This document shows, in pieces, positions 5,151 through 5,227 of a DNA stretch of 5,227 bases (position 1 is the stretch's first letter; every line of letters begins with the position of its first letter). The notes below the pieces were generated by a model that did no database searches, had not been told where the DNA came from, and worked only from the letters and a program-made list of their open reading frames with translations. Made by a program: the position numbers and the translations under genes. Origin of the DNA: an uncultured Eubacteriales bacterium (lineage in GTDB: Bacteria; Bacillota; Clostridia; Oscillospirales; Oscillospiraceae); the NCBI GenBank assembly GCA_900555665.1, contig USLX01000097.1, positions 1 through 5,227 on the forward strand, written 5' to 3'.

Positions 5151-5227
5151 GCAAAATCCCCGGAGCCGTACCGCTGCCCCCTGACAGGGGTAACAACGTT
5201 GGCGGGGGATACCCGGCTGGTGCTTCA
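5151..5227 (+). other. Possible start of a structured RNA running off the right edge
   Basis: Past the deacetylase promoter the sequence becomes GC-rich and hairpin-prone, with CCCCTGACAGGGG (5178-5190) and a 3' part reading GGGGGATACC then GGTGCTTCA. Read on the plus strand, this loosely recalls the ydaO/yuaA c-di-AMP riboswitch (a GCCGA-like segment, a hairpin, GGGGGAxCC, then a GGGTGxATC-like stretch). The match is from memory, inexact, and the element is cut by the window end. No clear plus-strand promoter is seen upstream. It may equally be an unrelated intergenic hairpin region. Confidence 0.2.

Noticed and set aside
4210..5184. 324-residue open frame on the plus strand
   Set aside because: It is antisense to the deacetylase, whose five catalytic motifs and SLH repeats show the true frame.
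5151..5227. Mg2+ M-box riboswitch on the plus strand
   Set aside because: CGCTGCCC and GGGGTAACA recall part of the M-box, but the GGTGAGGCTCC start and the GACGCCAATGGGT segment are missing.

Overview
The window is about 5.2 kb of GC-rich bacterial DNA carrying three full-length protein genes, one probable very short gene, and several clear transcription signals. Strong AGGAGG-type ribosome binding sites, sigma-A-like promoters with 17-bp spacers, and a cell-surface enzyme with S-layer homology (SLH) repeats suggest a high-GC Firmicute. An Oscillospiraceae/Ruminococcaceae-type gut Clostridium would fit, but this is inferred from style and protein character, not from a database match.

Layout, left to right. 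A GC-rich hairpin (1-30) lies just past the end of a pyruvate kinase gene on the minus strand (36-1448). Upstream of that gene is a possible 22-residue ORF with an ideal Shine-Dalgarno (1485-1553, minus). Upstream of that lies a leader of roughly 180 nt that is almost entirely hairpins. It starts at a near-consensus promoter (1774-1802) and ends in a terminator-like hairpin (1591-1625). A second promoter (1935-1963) points the other way and drives a PLP-dependent aminotransferase (2048-3217, plus), which is followed by a strong hairpin terminator (3288-3330). From 3331 to 3723 I find no convincing gene, only several terminator-like hairpins, most followed by T-runs on the plus strand. The right end holds a secreted polysaccharide deacetylase with three C-terminal SLH repeats (3769-5055, minus), with its own promoter and terminator. 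The last ~75 bases may be the start of a structured RNA that continues beyond the window.

How the genes relate. Pyruvate kinase makes pyruvate from phosphoenolpyruvate. The divergently transcribed aminotransferase exchanges amino groups between amino acids and 2-oxo acids, so the pair touches central carbon and nitrogen metabolism, but nothing in the sequence shows they work on a common pathway. The deacetylase is convergent to the aminotransferase, is separately transcribed, and acts outside the cell on the wall. The three genes appear to be independent transcription units.

The part most worth a second look is the pyruvate kinase leader: promoter, a 15-bp inverted repeat at the start site, packed hairpins, a terminator-like hairpin and then a tiny ORF. 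This is the architecture of an attenuated or ligand-controlled gene (or of a separate small RNA), and I do not recognise it as a known riboswitch class.
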